Source: Valencia hispanica
Taxonomy: Eukaryota; Chordata; Actinopteri; Cyprinodontiformes; Valenciidae
Assembly: GCA_963556495.2 (NCBI GenBank)
Contig: OY747705.1
Span: 34,410,298-34,474,297 of the forward strand
Direction: 5' to 3'
Length of the DNA stretch: 64,000 bases
The notes below the pieces were generated by a model, which made no database searches, was not told the origin of the DNA, and was given only the letters and a program-made list of their open reading frames with translations. Below, one piece after another: positions 1 to 13,451 of this stretch. The stretch's first letter is position 1; each line of letters begins with the position of its first letter. A program made the translations under genes and the position numbers.

Positions 1-468
1 TCCCCAGTCTTCCTCCAGACTCTGGCACCTTGATTTCCGAATGACATGCAAAACTTGCTTTCATCCGAAAAAAGTACTTTGGACCACTGAGCAACAGTCC
101 AGTGCTGCTTCTCTGTAGCCCAGGTCAGGTGCTTCTGCCGCTGTTTCTGGTTCAAAAGTGGCTTGACCTGGGGAATGCGGCACCTGTAGCCAGACTACTC
201 CAGACTCAGTCCACTGATTGCGCAGGTCCCCCAAGGTCTGGAATCGGTCCTTCTCCACAATCTTCCTCAGGGTCCGGTCACCTCTTCTCGTTGTGCAGCG
301 TTTTCTGCCACACTTTTTCCTTCCCACAGACTTCCCACTGAGGTGCCTTGATACAGCACTCTGGGAACAGCCTATTCGTTCAGAAATTTCTTTCTGTGTC
401 TTACCCTCTTGCTTGAGGGTGTCAATGATGGCCTTCTGGACAGCAGTCAGGTCGGCAGTCTTACCCAT
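1..468 (-). pseudogene. Tc1-like transposase, N-terminal part, frameshifted
   Basis: Cut-and-paste transposase of the Tc1/mariner superfamily. The readable frame starts MGKTADLTAVQKAIIDTL at 468 and contains a paired-type helix-turn-helix (residues ~10-55, including KEISERIGCSQSAVSRHL) followed by a basic GRKKCGRKR linker that in this family joins the two DNA-binding helices. After residue ~92 (TESGV) the frame changes. A deletion of a few tens of bases removes the segment that normally encodes the second HTH end, so the downstream sequence (which still encodes WSKVLFSDES-type DDE catalytic-start residues around 61-110) is read out of frame. It is not able to encode a full transposase. The C-terminal two thirds lie outside the window. 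Confidence 0.88.
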
Positions 469-799
469 GATTGCGGTTTTGAGTAATGTACCAGGGTGGG
501 AGTTTTTAAAAGCCTCAGGAATCTTTTGCAGGTGTTTAGAGTTAATTAGTTGATTCAGATTATTAGGTTAATAGCTCGTTTAGAGAACCTTTTCATGATA
601 TGCAAATTTTTTGAGATAGGAATTTTGGGTTTTCATGAGCTGTATGCCAAAACCATCAGTTTTAAAACAATAAAAGACTTGAAATATTTCAGTTGGTGTG
701 CAAGGAATCTAAAATATATGAAAGTTACATTTTTATCATTACATTATGGAAAAGAATGAACTTTATCACAATATGCTAATTTTTTGAGAAGGACCTGTA
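1..799 (-). mobile_element. Tc1-like DNA transposon, 5' half, cut by window edge
   Basis: The right edge is a Tc1-type terminal inverted repeat: reading the minus strand, it begins CAGGTCCTTCTCAAAAAATT next to a TA target dinucleotide at 798-799. The same sub-repeat (CTCAAAAAATTAGCATAT, allowing small changes) recurs about 200 bp further in, near 590-615, as in inverted/direct-repeat type Tc1 ends. The transposase start lies at 468 on the minus strand. The element continues leftwards out of the window, so its other end is not seen. Family assignment is from recognition of teleost Tc1 sequence, not from a search. Confidence 0.9.
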
Positions 800-2890
800 T
801 ATGACGTCACAGTCACCGTCTGAGATACGGTATATTCTGAAATTGCTGCAATCACGCCGTGCCTTCTCTTAAGATATTCTAATGTGATTTTTACAAGCAC
901 CTCTACATTTACAAGAAGGAGCAACAAAGGCATGTCTGGATGATTTGCCTCCATCTTCCTATATTTTACCTCTGAGTGGTCACTGGTTGTTATTAAGCTG
1001 GCTGTAGCGCGTGTTTTCTGAGGTCACTTCCTTACCGAACTCAGTTCTTAAAAGCCTAAAGAATCCACACAAATCCAAGAGCTAGAGATTTAAGAAATAG
1101 GCGGCCCTCTTACCCGTGTAAAAAAATATCCGGGGAGGGGAACCTTAAACGATGGGCTAGAGTGGCTGAGACAGGGTATTGACTAAATATTTATTCGTTT
1201 AAGCACTTAAATGGCCTAATGTAGACAGGGCCTAAGGTTATCTTGTCGAGGGCCCAGGAAAAGCTGTCAACTGATTTGGACAATCTTTCAGGGCTCTCTC
1301 AGAAATAATAGATTGTTTTGTTTTGCTTTTCTGTAAATTTTTTCCAACATGCATTCTTTTTGTAAACAAAAATGTTAAGCAAATAAAGCAAAACTTCATA
1401 AACTGATCTTTTGTAGCTCATCTGAAATGAATGGTTTGAAATTTCAAGGTAGGTTCAAGGCTATTTCAGGAGAACTGACCTCTGCTGGACGTTCTTTCTC
1501 ACTTAAATGGCCACAAGGGAATTGTGAATCTATCTTCCATTAATGGATATGTGAATCTTACTTCCCACCTCAGTGATGAATGAGGAAGAATAGATGGCTA
1601 AAGTATCACTCTTAGCAGGATCCACAGCTTCATTCATTCTGATAAGAATCATAAAGCCAAGCAGGCATGCTCTGCTTGGGTCAATATCCTGTTCGAGTAG
1701 CCATTAAGCCTCATGCGACAATGGGCACTAATATCATCAAGGTGTAGCGCTACGCTTCTGTCATTGCATTCATTTCAAGGTGAATTATAAATGGCCCTCT
1801 AGCTCCGAACTTCCCTACATTGCAGCCCACTAGGAAGAGAGTAATAATGAATCATGTAATCCATCAGTGTTCAAGATGAACATTCATAATGGTTCTACAG
1901 TGATAGTGTAACTATTAGTCCTGACTGCAGAGAGAACAAGTCTTTTCAAGTTTCCTCTTCTGGCAGCACTAATGTCCTTATGAAAGCAGTCATTTCTGAC
2001 TGTAAGGTAATTGCAGTGCAGATTTTGACAGTGCATTTGGGGTTGTCCTCAACTTCTCCTAAACTAGCCATTTTAGACTAACGTATGTGAGAAAAGCTGT
2101 GTTGACATTTTGACTGTGACAGTGACCATATAATTATAATTATCAATTTAAGAGCTTTCACTGACAGGAAGCACTTACTTTAGACTAAACGTGAATTAGT
2201 TCAATTATAGCCTGGGAGATTTTGAAACCTTCTATCAATCTTCAGCCACACAACTAGATTATTAAACTATGTGGATAACTATGAATTCCATAAGTCCTTG
2301 CAGAGATGGAAATTTGAGTAACTAACCTTGTCTAGTTAAAATTCCAAGTCAGAATATTTTTAAAGCATCAGGTAAAGGCAATATTTGCAATGCTGTTAAA
2401 ATATTATATTTTACACTTTTTAAATAGAAGCTATGCAAATTGGATTGAATCCCCTATTGAGGCTTGATGGCACACATTGAAAAAAATACCTAATTCGACA
2501 ATAAAAACTAGTCTTAACAGCACAGAATAGTGAGAAAAACATCAAAGCTGTCAAAGTCATGTAGGTGTTTGTGTTGAATAGCATAGGTTTTAGTGTAGTG
2601 ATGATGTCATGTTATTTTATAGCTCAAGCCAAGGGTACAGAGCACAAATGTTGGTTGGTTGATGTTGGTATTATGTTTTATATAAAGTGCAATATCTTCT
2701 TGATACAAAGATCTTCCTAAGAAAAAAGTGAAATAAAATGACAATTCAAGATTACAATGTTTAGGAAACAAATATCAACGATGCATATCAAAACAGAGAG
2801 TAAGCTAGCGAACATTGGCTTAGCAACTCAACAGAGCGAAATATGTGAGTACCTCAGACCTTCTGTAGTCATATGTGTTGAGTCAGAAAG
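800..2890. other. No gene recognised (AT-rich non-coding)
   Basis: About 2.1 kb with no protein-like frame over 62 codons, no recognisable repeat end and no RNA gene that I can see. It may hold unique intergenic or intronic sequence; conserved non-coding elements cannot be judged from one sequence. Confidence 0.6.
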
Positions 2891-3715
2891 TCCTTTAAAA
2901 AATGCACTTTTATTTGTATAGGACACTTTCAACAACAAGGTAATTCAAAGTGCTTTACATCATTAAGGGGTAAAATAAAAATAGCAGTAAAACACAGATA
3001 AAACATATAAAGTAAAAACAGCAATTAAGCAAGAAGCATACACAGATACATCAAGGCATTATAAAGCATATGATGTAAAAACAGCAAGAAGCATACACAA
3101 AACATGATACATCAAAGCATTACTCAAAGGTGGCTCTAAACAGATACGTTTTTAGTTGTGATTTAAAATAACTCAGTGTTTCAGCAGCTTTGCAGTTGTC
3201 TGGAAGTTTGCTCCAGATTAGAGGAGCATAGAAACTGAAAGCTGCTTCTCCGTGTTTGGTTCTAACTCTAGGGATGTTGAGTAGACTGGAATTCGAGGAC
3301 CTGAGTATTCTGGGGGTTGGTATAGTAACAGTAGATCTTCAAAATACTTTAGTGATAAGCCATTCAATGATTTATAAACTAGCAAAAGTATTTTGAAGTC
3401 TATTCTCTGAGCTACAGGGAGCCAGAGTAAGGACTTTAGAACTGGGGTGATGTGCTCTACTTTCCTGGTTCTAGTGAGGACACAAGCAGCAGCGTTCTGG
3501 ATCAGCTGCAGCTGTCTAATTTACTTTTTAGGCAGACCTGTGAGAACGCTGTTGCAGTAATCCATCCGACTAAAGGTAAACGCATGAATGAGTTTTTCGA
3601 GGTCCTGTTGTGACATTACTCCTTTAATCCTAGAGATGTTCTTTAGGTGATAGAAGGCTGACCTCGTTATTCCCTTTATATGACCGTGGAGGTTCAGGTT
3701 TATTAAGAATAAACA
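2890..3715 (-). mobile_element. L2/Rex1-type LINE fragment (RT C-terminal region and 3' tail)
   Basis: Reading the minus strand, broken frames spell the characteristic end of L2-clade reverse transcriptase ORFs: a block near 3560-3480 like MDYCNSVLTGLPKK, then LQLIQNAAACVLTRTRK, HITPVLKSL and WLPVAQRIDFKI (about 3540-3380), then the C-terminal segment with SGPRIPVYSTS. The 3' tail (2890-2960) has the typical GCACTTTGAATTACC/AAATAAAAGTGC type ending. At least one stop interrupts the frame (GLPKK followed by stop). Only the last third of the RT ORF is present; endonuclease and catalytic YADD block are missing, as expected for 5' truncation. Confidence 0.82.
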
Positions 3716-4294
3716 ATAAAGCTATGCTTGTAAAGGGTTGTTAGAACATTACAACAGCTTTCTAAAACACACTTATGCCCATATTGGAGCAGGAAAGACA
3801 ATTTTACAGAAACCGTTGTGTCGAAAAAATATCAGTTGTCATCAAAAACAGAGATCCTAGAAGTGACCTTTGCTGAGTGAATTTTCAACTCCCTGCACCC
3901 CCCCTCAGAGTCTAACACCATGCACATTTCCTGTTTGAAAAATGCGGCAAAGTGAGTAGTTGCCTGGCAGACCAGTGAACGTCTGGGGGGGGCGCTGGGC
4001 ATAGTCTGAGCTGTGATTGACATGTTGACAGCAGTGGTACAGACAGAGAGAAAGATGGAGAGCAATGTGAGCTCATTTGTCTATGAGCGATTTTTCTGAG
4101 GTGGATGGATTTCTCTCCACCTCCTTCAGCAGAGGAATGGGAGGAAAGGGAGGGATTAGGTCGGAAAAATATGTTTACTAAAATGTACTACAATACCAAA
4201 AATACTGATCAGACATGTAGACAGCACTATTAGACAATAATTTATACAGTTTATCAGCAAAAAAAAGTTTATTTGGGGGTGAGTTGCCCTTTAA
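3716..4294 (-). mobile_element. Probable TTAA-type MITE (one end seen)
   Basis: The right end reads GGTGAGTTGCCCT directly followed by TTAA at 4291-4294, the same architecture as the three complete TTAA elements elsewhere in the window (terminal ...CT|TTAA). Internally the minus strand has an ATG-initiated 77-codon frame (4065-3832) with no recognised domain, as is common in these elements. The left end was not found; it may be lost against the neighbouring L2 fragment. Superfamily (piggyBac or Kolobok, both TTAA-specific) cannot be decided. Confidence 0.45.
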
Positions 4295-7183
<2,889 letters not shown>

Positions 7184-7379
7184 GACTATTGAAGACATTT
7201 TCACATTTTCCAATATTGCAAATAAAATTTTGATGATCTTTTATTGGATTTTAATTGATAAACTCATGTAAATAAGAACATAATTTTCAACAAAAATATT
7301 AGCCTAATCTAAACCTTCAAATTGTAAATTGGAACCAATCCCAACCAAATTGTTTAAGGAAGGTTCCTGGCCCCATTTT

Positions 7380-7674
7380 AGATATGATGAATCTATCCTT
7401 AGTAAATGGATACGTACCACATGAATATAAAGTTGCTGTAATTAAACCTTTACTTAAGAAACCTTCCCTCGATCAAGATGTCTTAGTTAATTACAGACCT
7501 ATATCTAACCTTCCTTTCTTATCCAAAATCCTTGCTAATCAAGTATGTGAGCATCTGAACAGTAACGACCTGTTTCAGTCGGGTTTTAGAGCTCATCATA
7601 GCTCATCATAGCACTGAAACATCTGTTGTGAATCGGCGCAATATAAATATATTGAATTGAATTGAATTGAACTG
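7380..7674 (+). mobile_element. L2-type LINE, internally deleted copy
   Basis: The frame from 7384 encodes an RT N-terminal region typical of L2-clade LINEs: YKVAVIKPLLKKPSLD, then NYRPISNLPFLSKIL, then NDLFQSGFRAHHS (residues ~20-75). This jumps at ~7610 straight into the element's 3' end (TGTGAATCGGCGCAATATAA followed by four AATTG units to 7673). The remaining RT ORF, including the YADD motif, is therefore missing by internal deletion rather than by 5' truncation. No function expected. Confidence 0.88.
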
Positions 7675-8408
7675 GAAGGCCATTGATACATATGTGGCTT
7701 ACATTTGAAGTCTGATTATTCTGTTACTGCCAAGTAAAATCAATGCAACCAGTTGCCTTCAAAAATGTTCTGATCGGTACAGGATGTCTGTGTGACCTGT
7801 GTGTTACCTCAGTATTTAGACACCTGTCTTGTGAAGGCCTTAGAAGTTTTTTAGAGGACATTTGTGAACAAAAAGAATCATAGCTAAGTTAAAAAATATT
7901 TTCCTAAGTTTTGAACATCTCATAGACTACTGTGCTGTCCTTCATCCACTAATAAAAGAAGTATGGTACATCTGCAAACCTATCAAGACATGGGCATCCA
8001 TTGGGCAATGATTAATCAAAGAATCAGTCAAGAGAGCCATAGTAATTCTTAAAAAGCAAATATCCACAGTTTAGATAGGAAAATCTTAGTGATGCAAGCC
8101 CTAAATCTGAACCTTACGACAGAGTGTCATTAAGTCCTACGTGCTAAATGCTATGTGTAGGAGAACATAGCTATGGAAGCATCTTACTGTGATACCAGAG
8201 CGGCATAAGATCACGCCTATATCAACATCTAACTAATGCTTGCACAGTTAATGGTTTCACTATCTGTTGTTTTGCAACTAATATACACTCACTGACAATA
8301 AAGGTTAACACCAGGAAGAAACGGCCCACTGTGGATGAAAGTTAGGAAACAATCATAAAAGCCAAGGGTGTGAATACCATTTTATTTTCAAGAAGCTGAT
8401 ATAGGCAC
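7675..8408. other. No gene recognised
   Basis: About 730 bp of non-coding, AT-rich sequence with no recognised repeat. Confidence 0.5.
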
Positions 8409-8955
8409 TTAAAGAGTAACTAAACCCCAAAACAACTTTTTTTTGCTTATAAAATGTATAAATGTGTCTTTACCAATGCAATCTTTTAGTTTCTGGGGAT
8501 TTTTTTTACATTTTCGTGTAAACTTGTTTAATTCTACATTTTTTGTCTAAAAACGTCTTAGTGCTGCCCTCTTAGGGTTGAACTGTGGCTATTGCATTTG
8601 AATTTTGTGATTGGCGGAGAGCGGTACATCTTTTCCACTCTTTACGTCACAGGCATGGACTAACAGACATGCCCTTGGGTTTGGGTATAAAACCATCTCT
8701 CAGACAGATTCACTCCATGGCGAGTTTGGAGTTGGATTGCGTTTTTCAGGTTACCATTATTATCACATTAGCACATAGTTAGCATAGCTAACATACTGTT
8801 TTGAACGTTAGCCTATGTTAGCATTACCGCTCCGAGACTGGACCCATCCTGGCCATACCCCTCCATGCTTGCTGGCGCTGCGCACTTTGTAGAATTTTTC
8901 AAGTGTTGTCTGGGGGCGGGGTTATGATTTTTCATTGGGTTCAGTTACACTTTAA
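8409..8955. mobile_element. TTAA-flanked MITE, 539 bp
   Basis: A TTAA at 8409-8412 and a TTAA at 8952-8955 flank an element whose left end AGAGTAACTAAACCC is matched, with two differences, by the reverse complement of the right end (AGTGTAACTGAACCC). TTAA duplication is the hallmark of piggyBac and Kolobok superfamilies. Inside, a short frame starts at the ATG near 8718 (MASLELDCVF), with a TATAAAA-like box upstream at ~8688. This resembles decayed element-encoded sequence but no domain is recognisable. Non-autonomous. Confidence 0.85.
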
Positions 8956-9659
8956 GGTCATGAGCATTACAGGCAGCTGCTTGAGTACAGTTACAGTTGA
9001 AGAATTCTTTTTAGAAAGAGACAGGATGGACAGCACAGTTTTTTTTTTTGCAAGTTTGTTTTATTCTGTACATGTTTATGTATTATGTATATTGTTGTAG
9101 AAAACTTGTATTAAGTCTGCACCGGCATGACGGATCGACATCCATAGATTTGCCCACAATACTAATTGAATTAAGTTATTTAGGGAATAAAGTCTTTCTT
9201 TAAATTTTTTATTTATTTATGTCCTTCTCTGTATTAAAAAATCCCTCTGTTGGGCTTCATAGTGGACAAAGAAACTTAACGCTAAGCAACATGTATGATC
9301 CTGTCATATATTAATAGCTCTGCAGAGAGTGAGCTTCGGTTGTGGGCTACTGTAGAATTTGTTCTCGATTAATCTGTAACTGGGGAATTTCCAGCACATG
9401 AGAGCTTTGCTGCATTTGACAGTGGAATGAGGGAATTACGAGATTTATGATGGTCTGAGGTCACAGAGGAGCGCATCTGAGAGCAGACCCAGGGCCTCCC
9501 TTGACTCCTCACAGTGCTTTACAGCCTGACAGTCTGTGTCATCTCAACACCCACGCACAGAAACATGGACAGGCATACACACACTCAGAGTCAAAGATAT
9601 GGACTCATTTCCCAGCAAGAATTCTGGGAAGAGACATTTCTTAGTTCCTTACTTACTTC
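8956..9659. other. No gene recognised
   Basis: About 700 bp of ordinary non-coding sequence between a TTAA MITE and a TA microsatellite. Confidence 0.5.
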
Positions 9660-9669
9660 CTTGGGGAAG

Positions 9670-9892
<223 letters not shown>

Positions 9893-10309
9893 GAAATGCA
9901 CACATATACAGTTCAAATATATATATAAATATATATGTAAAGTGGCCGGTCTGTCCTCCAGCAGTCTAAGCCTATAGCAGCATAACTACAGATATAGAGA
10001 TATAGATCAAGATGACCTAAGTCACATTAACTATAGGCTTTATCAAAAAAGAAAGTTTTAAGCCTAGCATTAAAAGTAGACAGAGTTTCTGCCTCATGGA
10101 CTAAAACTGGGAACTGGTTCCACAGGAGAGGAGCTTGATAAGTAAAATATCGACCTCCCATTCTACTTTTAGAAATCCTAGGAACTGCAAGTAAACCTGC
10201 AGTCTGAGAGCGAAGTGCTCTGTTGTGAACATATGGATTAATCAGATCTCTGATGTATGATGGAGCTTGATTATTAAGGGCTCTATATGTAAAAGGAGGA
10301 TCTTAAATT

Positions 10310-10825
10310 CTATTCTGGAATTAGCAGGGAGCCAATGAAGGCAGGAGAAATGTGATCTCTCTTTTTAATATTCATCAGAACTCTTGCTGCCGCATTTTGG
10401 ATCAACTGAAGGCTTTTAATAACATTTTGTGGACTTACTGATAGTAAAGAATTACAGTAATCCAGCTTTAAGGTAACAAATCCACGGACTAGTTTCTCGG
10501 AATCACTCCTGGACAGGATGTTTCTAATTTTAGCAATATTCCGGAGGTGAAAGAAAAAAATCATAGAAACCTGTATAATATGGGATTTGAATATCATGTG
10601 TTGGTCAAAAATAACACAGAGGTTCTTTACGTTTTTACTAGAGGCCAATTTAATACCATCCAGATTAAGTGATTGACCAAGCAGTTTCTTTTTTAGAGCT
10701 TCTGGTTCAAAGACGGCAACTTCTGTCTTGTCAGAATTTAAGAGAAAAACGTTTTGTGTCGTCCAGGTTTCTATATCTTCTAGACATGCCAGTAATCTAC
10801 TTAAAGGCAGGGTATACGATTTCAT
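10310..10825 (-). pseudogene. L2 LINE reverse transcriptase, C-terminal fragment
   Basis: Open over about 160 codons once the first residues, which come from the neighbouring MITE, are ignored. It covers the thumb/connection part of the L2 RT ORF (LEDIETWTTQNVFLLNSDKTEVAVF, broken at residues ~15-40; NVKNLCVIFDQHMIFKSHI ~65-85; RGFVTLKLDYCNSLLS ~110-125; LQLIQNAAARVLMNIKK ~138-155). The frame is lost near 10330 (HISPAFIGSLL in place of the HISPVLASLHWLP seen in the other copy). The rest of the ORF is in the upstream piece at 12685-13008. Confidence 0.85.
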
Positions 10826-11099
10826 TTTAAAACACTTTTTTTAAAACTGCAAAAAATGCTCTTCATATACCAGTGGCAACCTATAAGTTCGGAGTTCTTA
10901 AACTTGACCGACTAATTTTCATTCTTTCTACAGCGAGAAACCCTGAGAAAACCTCATCCAATCAACTTCCACAGTCCGTCCAAGATAAGAGGCTTGTAAG
11001 CAAAGCTTCCGTGTTCCAACACCTCCCTCTCTGCGCGTCCCCTTCGTGTGCACGCAACGCTCGTTCTAGCCTCTAAACAGGAAGTGAGCTTGCGCTAAA

Positions 11100-11254
11100 A
11101 TGTACGGAAAACGCAAAGCTGTTGTGGAAATAGCAACGAGAAAGAAGAAAGCCGACGAAGAGCTTGCTTAAAGCCGAATCTGCATAGGAGCTGATGCATT
11201 TACACGGTGGCGTCAACTCAAGGAAGCTAAGGGCTTGCTAACGGATGCGTTGGT
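11100..11254 (+). pseudogene. Short coding-like remnant inside the TTAA element
   Basis: From the ATG at 11100 the frame reads MYGKRKAVVEIATRKKKADE, then a stop, then continues in a shifted frame with an AFTRWRQLKEAKGLLTDALVA-like stretch. That pattern (aromatic-Arg-Trp-Arg...Leu-Lys...Gly-Leu...Asp-Ala..Val) resembles a short motif I associate with predicted teleost proteins linked to DNA transposons, but I cannot name the family. A lysine-rich start plus this motif suggests the 5' exon of an element-encoded protein. It is broken by the L2 insertion downstream at ~11255 and by at least one stop. Confidence 0.35.
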
Positions 11255-12456
11255 TGCTGATTGCTGATCCATGCATTTGTTACCTCAAGGCTGGACTACT
11301 GTAATTATTTACTATCAGGAAGTCAACAAAATACTATTAAAAGCCTTCAGTTGATCCAAAATGTGGCAGCAAGAGTTCTGATGAATATTAAAAAGAGAGA
11401 TCACATTTCTCCTGTTTTAGCTTCCCTTCATTGGCTCCCTGTTAAATCCAGAATATAATTTAAGATCCTTCTTCTTACATACAAAGCCCTTAATAATCAA
11501 GCTCCATCATACATCAGAGATCTAATTGTTCCATATGTTCCAAACAGAGCGCTTCGCTCTCAGACTGCAGGTTACTTGTAGTTCCTAGGATTTCTAAAAG
11601 TAGAATGGGAGGCAGATCTTGTAGTTATCAGGCTCCTCTCCTGTGGAACCAGCTCCCAACTTTAGTCCGTGAGGCAGACACTCCGTTTACTTTTAAGGCC
11701 AGGCTTAAAACTTTCCTTTTTGATAAAGCTTATAGTTAGAGTGGCTAAGGTCATCCTGAGCTATCTCTGTAGTTATGCTGCTATAGGCCTAGACTGCTGG
11801 AGGACTGACTTACCAATTTTCTTCACTCTGCTACTTCCTTTTCTACTACTACTCTCCAGTTGTATTACAGTACATTCTGTTATTTCGACTGTTAACTTTG
11901 TTTTCTCTCAGTGTTTTTCTCTCCATAGAAGATATACCTGGTCTGGTATCCTGCTTGGCTGCAATGCCCTGTTGGACGGGGGGAATCGACTGGGATGATC
12001 CTCCCAGTAACTGAACATCCACTGTGTCATGTTATCAACTTTTTACTTTCTGTAACATAGAAAGTTCTCTTATATCAGATCTTCTGTTCCTTCTGTGTTT
12101 CTGCTCTGTCTTCTCAAACCCCCAGACGGTCGTGGCAGATGGCCGCTCCTACTGAGCCTGGTTCTGTTGGAGGTTTCTTCCTGTTAAAGGGGAGTAGTAT
12201 TCCTCTCCCCCGTCGCTACATGCTTGCTCAGTATGAGGGATTGCTGAAGGATTGCTGTGGTTGGAAAATCTGCATCAACGGGGCCCAACCTCACGCCAAT
12301 GACTGACGCAATCTGCTGGGATTCCTTAAATAGGAAACTTTTTAACTGATTGGAATGTTTGTATAAATGTATTGAAATGACTTCTTGTTAAGTGTCTTGA
12401 GATGACATCTGTTGTGAACTGGCGCTATATAAATAAACTGAATTGAATTGAATTGA
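11255..12456 (+). mobile_element. L2-type LINE, 3' half, nested in the TTAA element
   Basis: Begins inside the RT ORF with LIHAFVTSRLDYCNYLLS, then LQLIQNVAARVLMNIKK, HISPVLASLHWLPVKSRI (11262-11455), a stop, and continuing decayed C-terminal coding sequence to ~11740 (FKARLKTFLFDKAYS-like). A long 3' UTR follows and ends in GGCGCTATATAAATAAACTG plus AATTG repeats at 12456. Its last ~350 bp (12105-12456) closely match the tail at 31670-32015. Inserted in the opposite orientation to the outer L2 copy of the same family. Confidence 0.9.
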
Positions 12457-12477
12457 TTTTCTCTTGGACAGGTAAGA

Positions 12478-13004
12478 TCACGTTATGTTTTGTGACTTTG
12501 GTTGAAATGGCAGAGTGAAGTGTGAAGTGAAGTGGCGGAGACCCAACGAGACCATGCTGGCTGCGCGTGCCTGGGTTATTGAGGCGTGGCTTAGTGGGAG
12601 AGCATGAAGCAAGGGGTGGGAATTCTTATTTTTCAATAACGCCCTCTCAAGGAGCGCTCCCACAATCGTATACCCTGCCTTTAATTGACTGGATTCTTTA
12701 GGATTTATGGATAAATATAGTTGTGTATCATCGATATAACTGTGGAACTGTATCCCATGCTGTCTAATGATTTTACCAATTGGAAGCATGTATATAGTAA
12801 AAAGAATTGGTCCAAGCACGGAGCGCTGTGGTACACACAAGCAACCCTTGAGTGTGGAGAAGATTTATCATTTACATGAAAAAACTGGAATCTGTCAGAC
12901 AAATATGATTTGAACCAGCCTAGTGCTGTTCCTTTGATCCCTGGAACATGTACAAGACTTTCTAAGAGAAAATTATGATTGACTGTGTCAAAAGCAGCAT
13001 TGAG

Positions 13005-13007
<3 letters not shown>
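12478..13007 (-). pseudogene. L2 LINE reverse transcriptase, catalytic-core fragment
   Basis: Upstream part of the minus-strand L2 RT (real L2 sequence only 12685-13007). Block A appears as [13 protein letters not shown] with the metal-binding Asp. The following GWFKSYLSDRFQFFHVND segment is typical of L2. The second catalytic block reads FHSYIDDTQLYLSINP, keeping both aspartates. A frameshift lies between them at ~12840 where the usual GVPQGSVLGP is read in two frames (VACVYHSAPC / VPQRSVLGPILF). Sequence below 12685 belongs to the inserted TTAA element. Confidence 0.82.
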
Positions 13008-13008
<1 letters not shown>

Positions 13009-13053
<45 letters not shown>

Positions 13054-13080
13054 GCATGCACGCACACACACACACACGCG

Positions 13081-13152
<72 letters not shown>
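13009..13152. repeat. (TA)n-(CA/CG)n-(TA)n compound microsatellite
   Basis: TA run, then ACACGCATGCACGC with CA repeats, then a second TA run. Together with the following CAAAATGCACATATATACAG it resembles the microsatellite and flank at 9670-9938 on the other side of the L2 stack. Confidence 0.95.
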
Positions 13153-13157
<5 letters not shown>

Positions 13158-13451
13158 AATGCACATATATACAGTTCAAAAATATATAAATATGTAAATA
13201 TTCAAAGCAGGGAAACTGAATTTACCTGATAATCATGGCAGTATTTAAATAAAAATAAAAAACAGAGAAACTACAGGAAAAAAAACAACACATTGCATAA
13301 AATGTACACTCCAATGTCATTTTTCATAAAGGTCCAATATTTTAGGATCAAAGTGTCAAACTCTGATCAGCTAATTAATCCAAAACTCCCGCAAAGGGTT
13401 CCTAAGCCTTTAAATGGTCTCTTAGTCTGGTTCAGTGGGAATCAAAATCAT

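Larger units (their letters stand above)
10801..12684 (+). mobile_element. TTAA-flanked DNA transposon, carrying a nested L2
   Basis: TTAA at 10801-10804 and TTAA at 12681-12684 flank an element whose ends are perfect inverted repeats over at least 16 bp (AGGCAGGGTATACGAT left; ATCGTATACCCTGCCT right). Without the nested L2 (11255-12456) the element is about 0.67 kb. It interrupts the minus-strand L2 of 9940-13008, so it is younger than that copy. It contains a decayed coding segment near 11100-11254. TTAA specificity points to piggyBac or Kolobok superfamily; ends beginning AGG do not let me choose. Confidence 0.9.
9940..13008 (-). mobile_element. L2-type LINE (minus) split by a nested TTAA element
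   Basis: The minus strand reads as one L2 copy in two pieces. The upstream piece (13008-12685) encodes [18 protein letters not shown] (RT block A with the catalytic Asp) and then GPILFTIYMLPIGKIIR with FHSYIDDTQLYLSI (the YADD block, here YIDD). The downstream piece (10800-9940) continues with LACLEDIETW, NSDKTEV, LKLDYCNSLLS and LQLIQNAAARVLMNIKKRDHISP. The two pieces are separated exactly by the TTAA-bounded element at 10805-12680. Frameshifts and stops are present (for example VCVYHSAPC instead of a GVPQG-type block). Typical for a dead L2; the 5' end stops at a TA microsatellite. Confidence 0.88.
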
